Source of the DNA: Thermococcus sp.
Lineage (GTDB): Archaea; Methanobacteriota_B; Thermococci; Thermococcales; Thermococcaceae
DNA length: 5,115 nucleotides
Assembly (NCBI RefSeq): GCF_027066465.1
Contig: NZ_JAMONU010000206.1
Location: forward strand, 1-5,115
Direction of reading: 5' to 3'
Shown here: one piece after another, positions 1 through 4,863 of the stretch
Layout: each line of letters opens with the position of its first letter
Numbering within the stretch: position 1 is the first letter of the stretch
The notes under the pieces: model-generated
Told to the model about the DNA's origin: nothing
Database searches by the model: none
The model's input: only the letters and a program-made list of their open reading frames with translations
Program-made: the position numbers and the translations under genes

Positions 1-738
1 GGGAGGCACTACCTTGAGGGCATGAAAAAGCCGACGCGAAAAGAGCTCCTTAACTTCTGTCTCGACCTCGAGCGCTCCGGTGGCCTGGGCTGTCTGCTCA
101 GCGGTGGAATGGATTCCCGCCTGAAGGTGCCGATTGATAGATACGCGGACGAGCTGAGGGAGATTAAGAGGAAAACCAGTCTGAAGCTCAACGCCCACGT
201 CGGCTTCATAGACGAGACCGATTTGGAGTGGCTCAAGTTTGTGGATGTTGTTTCCCTCGACTTCGTCGGCGATGACGACGTGATAAAGCGCGTCTACAAG
301 ATAGACAAAACTGTCAAGGACTACCTTCGAATAGTTGAACTTCTGACGGAGAACGGGATTAAAGTTGCGCCGCACGTAACGATAGGCCTCGACTTCGGCA
401 GAATCCACTGGGAGTACAAGGCGATTGACCTCCTCGTCCAATACCCCATAGACGTTCTGGTTTTGGACGTCCTCATTCCGACGAAGGGAACGGAGATGGA
501 GAACGTTCCAAAACCGGGCGTTGAGGAAAGCCTCAAGGTTGTTGAGCACGCGCGCGAGCGCTTTGACGGGGAGCTTAGTATCGGCTGCATGCGTCCAACG
601 GGGAGATGGCGCTTGGAGTTCGACATGGGGGCCGTTCTGCGGGACGTTGACAGGCTGACGAATCCGCCGAGAAAGGTAATCGAATGGGCAAAAACCCTGA
701 GGGACGTTGAGATAATCTACGAGTGCTGCGTGATGTGA
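1..738 (+). CDS. Radical SAM protein, biotin synthase-like (5' truncated)
   Basis: The reading frame is open from base 1 to a TGA at 736-738, giving 245 residues in the window; the N-terminus lies outside. The first in-frame ATG (22) is probably internal, because the residues before it (GRHYLEG) continue the protein and resemble the stretch that follows the CX3CX2C cluster motif in biotin-synthase-like radical SAM proteins. That motif itself is therefore not visible. Support for the family includes LSGGMDSRLKVP, a glycine-rich SAM-contacting type strand, alternating strand/helix blocks typical of a TIM barrel (LKLNAHVGF, VVSLDFVGDDD, IKVAPHVTIGLDFG, VLVLDVLIPTKGTEME), and overall similarity to the archaeal 'uncharacterized homolog of biotin synthetase' group. 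The substrate is unknown. The protein ends in a Cys-Cys pair (YECCVM). It is convergent with the Lrp-type gene, 59 bases away. The family is fairly sure; the exact subgroup and function are not. Confidence 0.8.
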   Translation, partial: GRHYLEGMKKPTRKELLNFCLDLERSGGLGCLLSGGMDSRLKVPIDRYADELREIKRKTSLKLNAHVGFIDETDLEWLKFVDVVSLDFVGDDDVIKRVYKIDKTVKDYLRIVELLTENGIKVAPHVTIGLDFGRIHWEYKAIDLLVQYPIDVLVLDVLIPTKGTEMENVPKPGVEESLKVVEHARERFDGELSIGCMRPTGRWRLEFDMGAVLRDVDRLTNPPRKVIEWAKTLRDVEIIYECCVM

Positions 739-797
739 GGCTCAGCAAACCTCGCGTCATCATAAAATCAGAAAGGAGAACGCCAATCATCGCCCCG

Positions 798-1250
798 CTA
801 AAGTTCCTCCTTCACGGTAACGAAGGACACCATCGTTACGGTTTGACCTATACCCTTGATTTCCCTGAGCTTGTCCACGACGATTTTTCCAACTTCCTCA
901 GAGCTTGGGGCGCGGACCTTTATGAGGAGGTCCCACTCGCCCGCTATTATGTGAACCTCGTAAACGCCCTCGAGCGCGGCTATCCTCTCGGCGACCTCCC
1001 GCTGGCTGAGTCCAGAGTCGGGGTCGTAGCGCGCCAGTATGAACGCCGTTGTGCCGAGGTTGAGCTTCTTATAGTTGGGCTTGACCGTGAACTTCTCTAT
1101 TATTCCCTCATCCAGGAGGCGCTTTATCCTGTAGTGAACGGTCGTTCTGGGAATTCCGAGCTTTTTGCTCAGTGAGGCTATGTTTTCCCTCGCGTTCTCT
1201 CGAAGTTCTTTCAACAGCTTTAGGTCTATTGCATCCAGGTTCCCCGCCAT
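798..1250 (-). CDS. Lrp/AsnC family transcriptional regulator
   Basis: A 150-residue DNA-binding regulator of the Lrp/AsnC (feast/famine) family, full length for the family. Residues about 5-52 form the winged helix-turn-helix: IDLKLLKELRENAR, then the core at 23-46 with SLSKKLGIPRTTVHYRIKRL as recognition region, then the wing (EGIIEKFTV). Residues about 66-147 form the ligand-binding RAM domain, including the typical GEWDLLIKV strand. Such proteins form dimers and octamers and often sense amino acids; the ligand here cannot be told. The start is ATG at 1250, preceded by a G-rich Shine-Dalgarno (GGGGGTCC on the coding strand, 1254-1261); an upstream ATG near 1269 is out of frame. The gene has its own TATA box overlapping the end of the diphosphatase gene, and an inverted repeat over the predicted transcription start, suggesting autoregulation as described for Pyrococcus LrpA. 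It ends convergent to the radical SAM gene. Confidence 0.95.
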   Translation of the reverse strand: MAGNLDAIDLKLLKELRENARENIASLSKKLGIPRTTVHYRIKRLLDEGIIEKFTVKPNYKKLNLGTTAFILARYDPDSGLSQREVAERIAALEGVYEVHIIAGEWDLLIKVRAPSSEEVGKIVVDKLREIKGIGQTVTMVSFVTVKEEL

Positions 1251-1277
1251 CTCGGACCCCCTTCGTCATTTATTCAA

Positions 1278-1303
1278 CTCCAATCGCATAGGGTTGATTG
1301 GAG
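1278..1303. promoter_or_regulatory. Candidate Lrp operator: perfect 8-bp inverted repeat
   Basis: CTCCAATC (1278-1285) and GATTGGAG (1296-1303) are exact reverse complements separated by 10 bases. The dyad centre lies about 21 bases downstream of the TATA box centre on the minus strand, so the repeat covers the expected transcription start of the Lrp-type gene. This is where an autorepressor of the archaeal Lrp type would block RNA polymerase recruitment. The repeat is seen directly; its binding by the adjacent gene product is inference. Confidence 0.55.
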
Positions 1304-1307
1304 GGCT

Positions 1308-1315
1308 TATTTAAA
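1308..1315 (-). promoter_or_regulatory. TATA box of the Lrp-type gene
   Basis: On the minus strand the sequence reads AACC-TTTAAATA-AGC, a good archaeal TATA element. Its centre is about 61 bases before the ATG at 1250, predicting a leader of roughly 35 nt. It overlaps the TAA stop codon (1311-1313) of the upstream diphosphatase gene, so the element has to coexist with coding sequence. Confidence 0.55.
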
Positions 1316-1862
1316 GGTTTTCCTTTAACCATTCCGCAAAAGCCCTGAGCGCCCTCCCCCGGTGGGAGATTCTGTTCTTTTCCTCGGTTGTCATTTCGGC
1401 AAAGGTCTTATCGAATCCATCGGGTTTGAACACGGGGTCAAAGCCAAAGCCGCCACTTCCCCTTGGCCCGGTGGTTATCTCTCCGTCCACCCTTCCGGTG
1501 AAGATGTGAAGCTCGCCGTCCCAGTAGGCTATGACGCTCTTGAAGTGGGCTTTTCTGTTCGTCTCTCCCTTGAGGAGCTTGAGGATTCCACTGTAGCCAA
1601 GGGTCTTGTAAACGTAGGCTGAATAAACCCCAGGGAAGCCGTTGAGGGCATCAACGAAGAGGCCGGAATCATCGAGGAAGAAGGGGCCGTCTATCCTCTC
1701 GGCCAGCCATCTCGCACCGTATTCCGCGACCTCCTCAAGGGTGTCGGCCTGTATCTCCGGGTAGCTGAAGCGGAGCTGGTAAACTTCAACGCCGAGGGGT
1801 TCAAAGTACTTCCTGACTTCCTCCACCTTTCCGGGGTTCGACGTCACAAAAGCCAGCCTCAT
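1311..1862 (-). CDS. XTP/dITP diphosphatase (non-canonical purine NTP pyrophosphatase, RdgB/HAM1 family)
   Basis: A cytosolic house-cleaning enzyme that hydrolyses dITP, ITP and XTP to the monophosphate plus pyrophosphate, keeping deaminated purines out of DNA and RNA. The 183 residues match the family length. Visible motifs: TSNPGK at 7-12 (nucleotide/phosphate binding), FLDDSGLFVDALNGFPGVYSA at 62-82 written here in two parts (FLDDSGLFVDALNG, then FPGVYSA), with Asp65 in the place of the catalytic Asp69 of E. coli RdgB, GFGFDPVF at 138-145, and SHRGRAL at 166-172 for base recognition. The start is ATG at 1862, where the product begins MRLAFVTSNPGK; a GGTGGT Shine-Dalgarno sits 3 bases upstream. 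The frame is open a further 24 codons upstream, but those residues are not family-like and overlap the previous stop codon and the promoter. It follows the adenosine-specific kinase family gene by 40 bases but has its own TATA-like box. Confidence 0.96.
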   Translation of the reverse strand: MRLAFVTSNPGKVEEVRKYFEPLGVEVYQLRFSYPEIQADTLEEVAEYGARWLAERIDGPFFLDDSGLFVDALNGFPGVYSAYVYKTLGYSGILKLLKGETNRKAHFKSVIAYWDGELHIFTGRVDGEITTGPRGSGGFGFDPVFKPDGFDKTFAEMTTEEKNRISHRGRALRAFAEWLKENL

Positions 1863-1865
1863 ACG

Positions 1866-1871
1866 ACCACC
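1866..1871 (-). promoter_or_regulatory. Shine-Dalgarno deciding the diphosphatase start
   Basis: GGTGGT on the minus strand, 3 bases before the ATG at 1862. It can pair with the AUCACC part of the archaeal 16S rRNA 3' end with one G:U wobble. It favours the internal Met over the start of the longer open frame at 1934. Confidence 0.7.
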
Positions 1872-1891
1872 GGGAAGAAAAGGTGGGGGAA

Positions 1892-1899
1892 GATTAAAA
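1892..1899 (-). promoter_or_regulatory. TATA-like box of the diphosphatase gene
   Basis: The minus strand reads AAACC-TTTTAATC-TTCCC, centred about 33 bases before the ATG at 1862. That distance suits a very short leader holding just the Shine-Dalgarno. It lies in the 40-base gap behind the adenosine-specific kinase family stop codon, so the two genes may be separately transcribed or only partly co-transcribed. Confidence 0.45.
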
Positions 1900-1902
1900 G
1901 GT

Positions 1903-2391
1903 TTAGTCAAGGGTGTAGCCGATTTTCTCCACAAGCTCCCTGCGCTCCCTCTTCTGCTCCTCGGTCTCTATCTTGTTGGCGGCCTTTCCATCAACTATTC
2001 CGAGAACGCTTCTCCCGAGGTCGGTTTCGGCAACGATGACCTGGAACGGGTTTTCGCTTGCCCCGTAGACCATCGCAACAGCAGGGTGGTTCTTGACGGT
2101 GTTGAGGACGTTTATCGGAAATGCGTTCTTCATGAGGATTACGAAAACGTGGCCCGCGCCGATTTTCACGGCGTTCTTCGCCGCCAATTCTTCAAGCTCC
2201 TTGTCGTTTCCGGTGTATCTGGTAAGCTGAGGCTTTGCCTCGTTCATGGCTATGCCGAACTTTATTCCCGGAACCGCTGTGAGCAATGCCCTGGCAAGGT
2301 CGTCAACTGTGAATATCGAGAAGTTGCCCTGCCCGATTATCACCTCGACCCCTTCGGGCTTTTCGATGTCAACGACCTCTATCTTGACCAT
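1903..2391 (-). CDS. Adenosine-specific kinase family protein (COG1839/DUF355 type)
   Basis: A 162-residue protein of the small, mostly archaeal family named 'adenosine-specific kinase' after structural work on a Pyrobaculum aerophilum member; the biochemical role is poorly established. Recognisable conserved stretches are GIKFGIAMNEAKPQLTR at 42-58 followed by GND, NAVKIGAGHVFVILMKNAFP at 73-92, HPAVAMVYGASENPFQVIVA at 102-121, and GRSVLGIVDGKA at 126-137. The Lys/Glu/Arg-rich tail (141-156) looks helical. The start is ATG at 2391 (MVKIEVVDIEKPEG), with GGTGGT four bases upstream and a TATA box a further 30 bases up. The frame stays open to 3087 on this strand, but that part is the antisense of the tandem regulator and is not coding. 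It is divergent from that regulator and upstream of the diphosphatase, giving a pair of nucleotide-related genes. Confidence 0.93.
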   Translation of the reverse strand: MVKIEVVDIEKPEGVEVIIGQGNFSIFTVDDLARALLTAVPGIKFGIAMNEAKPQLTRYTGNDKELEELAAKNAVKIGAGHVFVILMKNAFPINVLNTVKNHPAVAMVYGASENPFQVIVAETDLGRSVLGIVDGKAANKIETEEQKRERRELVEKIGYTLD

Positions 2392-2395
2392 AAGC

Positions 2396-2401
2396 ACCAC
2401 C
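2396..2401 (-). promoter_or_regulatory. Shine-Dalgarno deciding the adenosine-specific kinase start
   Basis: GGTGGT on the minus strand, 4 bases before the ATG at 2391. Together with the TATA box behind it, this fixes the start and excludes the long upstream extension of the frame. Confidence 0.7.
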
Positions 2402-2408
2402 GGAAGGG

Positions 2409-2416
2409 TTTTAATA
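2409..2416 (+). promoter_or_regulatory. TATA box of the tandem regulator gene
   Basis: TTTTAATA preceded by a purine-rich GGAAGGG (possible BRE). The centre is about 46 bases before the ATG at 2458, predicting a start of transcription near 2437 and a leader of about 20 nt that includes the GGTGGG Shine-Dalgarno at 2449-2454. The alternative ATATAA (2426-2431) would place the start too close to the ATG to include the ribosome site. Confidence 0.5.
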
Positions 2417-2423
2417 CACCTAC

Positions 2424-2431
2424 AGATATAA
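2424..2431 (-). promoter_or_regulatory. TATA box of the adenosine-specific kinase family gene
   Basis: The minus strand reads GAAAAAG-TTATATCT, a BRE-like purine tract plus TATA element, centred about 37 bases before the ATG at 2391. The predicted transcription start (near 2403) falls next to the opposing TATA box at 2409-2416, so the two promoters overlap. Confidence 0.6.
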
Positions 2432-2439
2432 CTTTTTCT

Positions 2440-2449
2440 CGCCGAGGCG
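2440..2449 (+). repeat. Short GC palindrome next to the regulator's ribosome site
   Basis: CGCC-GA-GGCG is a 4-bp inverted repeat with a 2-base centre, just downstream of the predicted transcription start and abutting the GGTGGG Shine-Dalgarno (2449-2454). It could be half of an operator or could weakly fold in the leader RNA. Short enough to be chance. Confidence 0.25.
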
Positions 2450-2457
2450 GTGGGATA

Positions 2458-3384
2458 ATGGGTGAAGTAAGAGAGGAAGAGATAAAATACCTCGTGAGCC
2501 TTCTTGAAAAGTATCCCATCGAGAGCCTTCGAAAAATCGCCAAAGAGGAGGGTATAGACTACTACAGGCTCAAGCGCCTCTACGACAAGTACTATGGGAA
2601 ATACGTTCTTGTACACGCGCACTACAGCATGAGAGCCCTCGGCCTGAAGAGCTTCGTCGGCTTCTTGAGCGTTCCCTCCGACCGGTTGTTTGACGTGGCT
2701 AAGAGGATGACTAAAAACCCCTTCATCGGCTACGTTAACCCCGCATTCGGCTTTAAAAACGGCCTTTCCATAATCTTCTACGTTCCAAAGAACCAAACCA
2801 GGGAAATAGACGAGATGCTCTCCAAGTACTCGGACGATTTTGAGTACTATGAGATTTGGGCTTACACCCCAGACTGGAAGAGCAGAAGGAAGGAGTGGGG
2901 GGACTGGAAGTTCGGCTACGACTACGCAATCCTGATGGATATACTGAAGGTGGATGCGAGAACGCCGGTAAAGAAAATATCTGAGGAGCTTGGAAAAACC
3001 AGGCCGACGATAAAGTTCATGATAAACAAGCTCAGGGAAGAGAAAGTCCTTCTGGGCTTTTTCCCGACGATTGACATGAACGTCCACGACAGGGGTGTTA
3101 TAGGACTCACCACGAAGCTCGAGGAGGAGGTTCTTAAAAGGTTCGAGGACTACGAGATTTCCGTTGGGGTTCTCCCCGGCTACGGGTACTTCCTCGAGTG
3201 GTTCTTCTCCTCAAAGGAGGACATGGGGAGCAAGGTTTTTGAGTTCAGCCAGTTCGTGGAGAAAATCCTCATCGAGTACTTCGACCCCACGTTCAAGGAA
3301 ATGAACGACGAGAACAAGCGGACCGCCTTCAGGAGAATGGTTAAAAAAGACGGAAGCGGCTACCGTTCGATTCTGGAGTTTTAG
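2458..3384 (+). CDS. Transcriptional regulator with tandem winged-HTH / Lrp-like sensor modules
   Basis: A 308-residue soluble protein that reads as two copies of an HTH plus a RAM-like (ferredoxin-fold) domain. Module one: HTH at about 5-45 (EEIKYLVSLLEKYPIESLRK, then IAKEEGIDYYRLKRLYDKYY), with a sensor-like domain at about 58-138. Module two: HTH at about 152-200 (YAILMDILKVDARTPVKKIS, EELGKTRPTIKFMINKLREE, then KVLLGFFP as wing), with a sensor-like domain at about 211-278. The two sensor parts share a pattern: strand, helix, 'GYVNPAFG' versus 'GVLPGYG', strand, helix, then 'YYEIWAYTP' versus 'ILIEYFDPT'. The second HTH is the more typical of Lrp/AsnC. The ligand and targets are unknown; the overlapping divergent promoter with the adenosine-specific kinase gene suggests local control. 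The start is ATG at 2458 with GGTGGG three bases upstream; the upstream open frame is antisense to the kinase gene. Its last four bases overlap the end of the convergent SPASM gene. Confidence 0.88.
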   Translation: MGEVREEEIKYLVSLLEKYPIESLRKIAKEEGIDYYRLKRLYDKYYGKYVLVHAHYSMRALGLKSFVGFLSVPSDRLFDVAKRMTKNPFIGYVNPAFGFKNGLSIIFYVPKNQTREIDEMLSKYSDDFEYYEIWAYTPDWKSRRKEWGDWKFGYDYAILMDILKVDARTPVKKISEELGKTRPTIKFMINKLREEKVLLGFFPTIDMNVHDRGVIGLTTKLEEEVLKRFEDYEISVGVLPGYGYFLEWFFSSKEDMGSKVFEFSQFVEKILIEYFDPTFKEMNDENKRTAFRRMVKKDGSGYRSILEF

Positions 3385-4313
3385 AGCAGCATCGGGCAGA
3401 ACTCCATTCCCTCTATCTCGCCCGTTGCCTGGTACTCGAGCGCCCTGCAGTCGTGGCAGAGGTACCTGAACGGACACTTCGAGCATGCCGGTATCGTGTC
3501 CTTGGTCATCTTCCAGAACCTGCGGAGCTTCTTCTTTCTCAGCGCCTCCTTGAGTCCGCTCTCCCTCAGGTCAACAACCACGTAGTTCCTGAGGAGCGGG
3601 CACGGAAGGAGGTAGCCGTCGGCCGTTACGGCTATCGTTCCGGCGAGGCAGTCGTGGTACTTTTCGTTCGTCGGGTTGAGAACCCTCCTCAGGTCTATGA
3701 CGTTGAAGTCAAGTCTCCTAGCTGAGCCCGGATAGAGAACATCAACGTAAATTTCCCCCGTAAAGTTCACGGTCAATGTGTGAAGCTCGTCAAGCTCCTC
3801 GGGCATGACCATGACCAGCGCACCGTGAAGCCACGGATAGGCCGAGAGGGCCTCCATCCTCTCCTTTGAGTAGTCAAACTCCGCTATGAACCTAACGCCC
3901 TCCACCGGTGAGACCTTGTCGAGGTCCTCAAACATAACCACCGCGTAAACCTCGGGAACCCCAATCTCGGCGGAATACGATGCCACCGACAGGAGGTACT
4001 CAACGCTGTCGTAGTTCGTGAGCCAGAGCTCCTTCCCGCCGAGGGAGTGGAACTCCTTTATCAGCTCCTTAACCCTCTCGGGACTCAGGGGCTCCCTTCG
4101 GAGGAGAAAGCGGTTGTTGCCGATGCAGCCGATTGAGCGGGGTATTCCCTCGACCTCGGAAAACCTGCCCCTTCCGGCACCGAGCTGGAGGATGAGCCTC
4201 TCGAGCTTTCCGGAGTGGGCCTTGTGGCTCCACGGAGGCTTCGATATCGAGAGAACGTTAACCCTAAAGGCACCAGCGCCGATAGTTGAACCCTTATAGA
4301 CAACCCTTTCCAC
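3381..4313 (-). CDS. SPASM-domain protein with degenerate radical SAM region
   Basis: 310 residues from a GTG at 4313 (protein MERVVYKGSTIGAGAFRV), chosen because GGTGGT lies 5 bases upstream and a strong TATA box 37 bases upstream. The C-terminus is a SPASM-type Fe-S domain: Cys222 and Cys238 in the CX15C arrangement with the GX4C ending (Gly233), then Cys277-X2-Cys280-X5-Cys286-X2-Cys289 and Cys306, seven cysteines in all. The middle has alternating helix/strand units of a partial barrel (EPLSPERVKELIKEFHSLGG, then KELWLTNYDS), which resembles radical SAM/SPASM proteins around their first strands. The CX3CX2C motif is missing: only Cys63 remains, with Asn67 and Leu70 in the other places, and the usual GGEP stretch reads LTNYDS. 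It may therefore not bind the SAM cluster and may act in electron transfer, scaffolding or substrate binding. Neighbours are MoaE upstream and a convergent regulator. Function unknown. Confidence 0.85.
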   Translation of the reverse strand: MERVVYKGSTIGAGAFRVNVLSISKPPWSHKAHSGKLERLILQLGAGRGRFSEVEGIPRSIGCIGNNRFLLRREPLSPERVKELIKEFHSLGGKELWLTNYDSVEYLLSVASYSAEIGVPEVYAVVMFEDLDKVSPVEGVRFIAEFDYSKERMEALSAYPWLHGALVMVMPEELDELHTLTVNFTGEIYVDVLYPGSARRLDFNVIDLRRVLNPTNEKYHDCLAGTIAVTADGYLLPCPLLRNYVVVDLRESGLKEALRKKKLRRFWKMTKDTIPACSKCPFRYLCHDCRALEYQATGEIEGMEFCPMLL

Positions 4314-4318
4314 GAGGC

Positions 4319-4324
4319 ACCACC
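4319..4324 (-). promoter_or_regulatory. Shine-Dalgarno deciding the GTG start of the SPASM gene
   Basis: GGTGGT on the minus strand, 5 bases before GTG at 4313. The frame extends upstream to an ATG at 4412, but that segment crosses the TATA box and encodes a Trp/Phe-rich stretch unlike the family. Confidence 0.7.
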
Positions 4325-4345
4325 ATAGAGAGATGAACCAAAAGG

Positions 4346-4353
4346 TATTTATA
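4346..4353 (-). promoter_or_regulatory. TATA box of the SPASM gene
   Basis: The minus strand reads GAAAAAG-TATAAATA-CC, the best archaeal promoter in the window. Its centre is 37 bases before the GTG start, the same geometry as the adenosine-specific kinase promoter. Transcription is expected near 4325, leaving a leader of about 12 nt. Its presence argues that this gene has a promoter separate from MoaE. Confidence 0.75.
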
Positions 4354-4368
4354 CTTTTTCTATTCCGA

Positions 4369-4399
4369 TTTTGCACACCACTAACGATAGTTTGCAAAA
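4369..4399. repeat. Imperfect dyad upstream of the SPASM promoter
   Basis: TTTTGCA (4369-4375) is the reverse complement of TGCAAAA (4393-4399), and inside it ACTA (4380-4383) pairs with TAGT (4388-4391) around ACGA. The element lies between the MoaE stop codon and the SPASM TATA box. It could be an upstream operator or the folded tail of the MoaE transcript; the arms are short and asymmetric. Confidence 0.35.
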
Positions 4400-4401
4400 A
4401 A
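4394..4401 (-). terminator. Possible T-run terminator of moaE
   Basis: On the minus strand a run of six T (TTTTTTGC) follows the MoaE TGA by 7 bases. Oligo-T runs can terminate archaeal RNA polymerase. The run is short, so this is a tentative call; read-through into the SPASM gene is possible. Confidence 0.35.
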
Positions 4402-4408
4402 CCGAAAG

Positions 4409-4834
4409 TCACTCTTTAACAGCCCGGTCGCCCTCAATCCAGAACGTTCCCTCGTCGGTAACTTCTTTCTTCCACACGGGGACCCTTTTCTTGACCTCAT
4501 CTATCAGCCAAGAGCACGCCTCGAACGCCTCCTTCCGGTGCTTGGCGCTCACGAGGATTAGTATCGTGTCCTCGCCGACGTCCAACTCGCCGTAGCGGTG
4601 CCATATCAGGGCATCGAGTATCGGAAAGCGTCGAAGGGCTTCCTCCCTTATGCGGGCCATCTCACCCTCAGCCATCTCCGGATAGGCCTCATAGATTAAC
4701 CTTCTAACGTGCCTCCCGTGGCTTTCGTTCCTCACCTGGCCGAGGAACATGACGTAGGCCCCGCACTCCGGAACTCTAAGGAGTGAAAGGGCCTCGCCGA
4801 TATCGAACCTTTCCCTCATCAGTCTGACCTTCAC
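4409..4834 (-). CDS. moaE: Molybdopterin synthase catalytic (large) subunit MoaE
   Basis: MoaE joins with MoaD to convert cyclic pyranopterin monophosphate into the dithiolene molybdopterin, using sulfur from the MoaD thiocarboxylate. In Thermococcales the product mainly serves tungsten enzymes such as aldehyde and formaldehyde ferredoxin oxidoreductases. The 141 residues match the family. Visible motifs: AYVMFLGQVRNESHGRHV at 26-43 (Arg35 in the conserved position), LIYEAYPEMAEGEM at 46-59, IWHRYGELDVGEDTILILVS at 77-96, and the signature AKHRKEAFEACSWLIDEVKK at 97-116 followed by RVPVWKKE. Lys115 and Lys122 match the active-site Lys119 and Lys126 of E. coli MoaE. The start is the GTG at 4834 with GGTGGT four bases upstream; an ATG at 4819 (MRERFDIGEA) is an alternative that would trim the first strand. 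No MoaD is seen in the window. Divergent from the lipoprotein gene. Confidence 0.95.
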   Translation of the reverse strand: MKVRLMRERFDIGEALSLLRVPECGAYVMFLGQVRNESHGRHVRRLIYEAYPEMAEGEMARIREEALRRFPILDALIWHRYGELDVGEDTILILVSAKHRKEAFEACSWLIDEVKKRVPVWKKEVTDEGTFWIEGDRAVKE

Positions 4835-4838
4835 CCGA

Positions 4839-4844
4839 ACCACC
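4839..4844 (-). promoter_or_regulatory. Shine-Dalgarno favouring the GTG start of moaE
   Basis: GGTGGT on the minus strand, 4 bases before GTG at 4834. A second possible site, GGTGA inside the coding start, lies 11 bases before the ATG at 4819 and is worse spaced. Confidence 0.6.
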
Positions 4845-4863
4845 GCTTGGAATAGTCGGGAAA

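Noticed and set aside
739..797. Terminator between the convergent radical SAM and Lrp-type genes
   Set aside because: Only a TTTTA stretch on the minus strand and no stable hairpin; too weak to call.
723..1175. 150-codon plus-strand open frame
   Set aside because: Fully antisense to the Lrp-type gene over most of its length, no recognisable domain; a typical shadow in GC-rich sequence.
1362..1622. Plus-strand open frame inside the diphosphatase gene
   Set aside because: Antisense to a clearly conserved enzyme and without its own ribosome site or domain.
2086..2457. Plus-strand open frame extending the tandem regulator upstream
   Set aside because: It lies antisense to the adenosine-specific kinase gene and crosses both promoters; ATG 2458 has a good ribosome site and starts the HTH module.
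2392..3087. Long minus-strand open frame extending the adenosine-specific kinase gene upstream
   Set aside because: It is antisense to the tandem regulator, has no family-like residues, and the TATA box and GGTGGT place the real start at 2391.
3453..3725. Plus-strand open frame opposite the SPASM cysteine region
   Set aside because: Shadow of the opposite strand; the cysteine pattern supports the minus-strand reading.
4018..4299. Plus-strand open frame opposite the N-terminal part of the SPASM gene
   Set aside because: No promoter or ribosome site and low-complexity composition; shadow frame.
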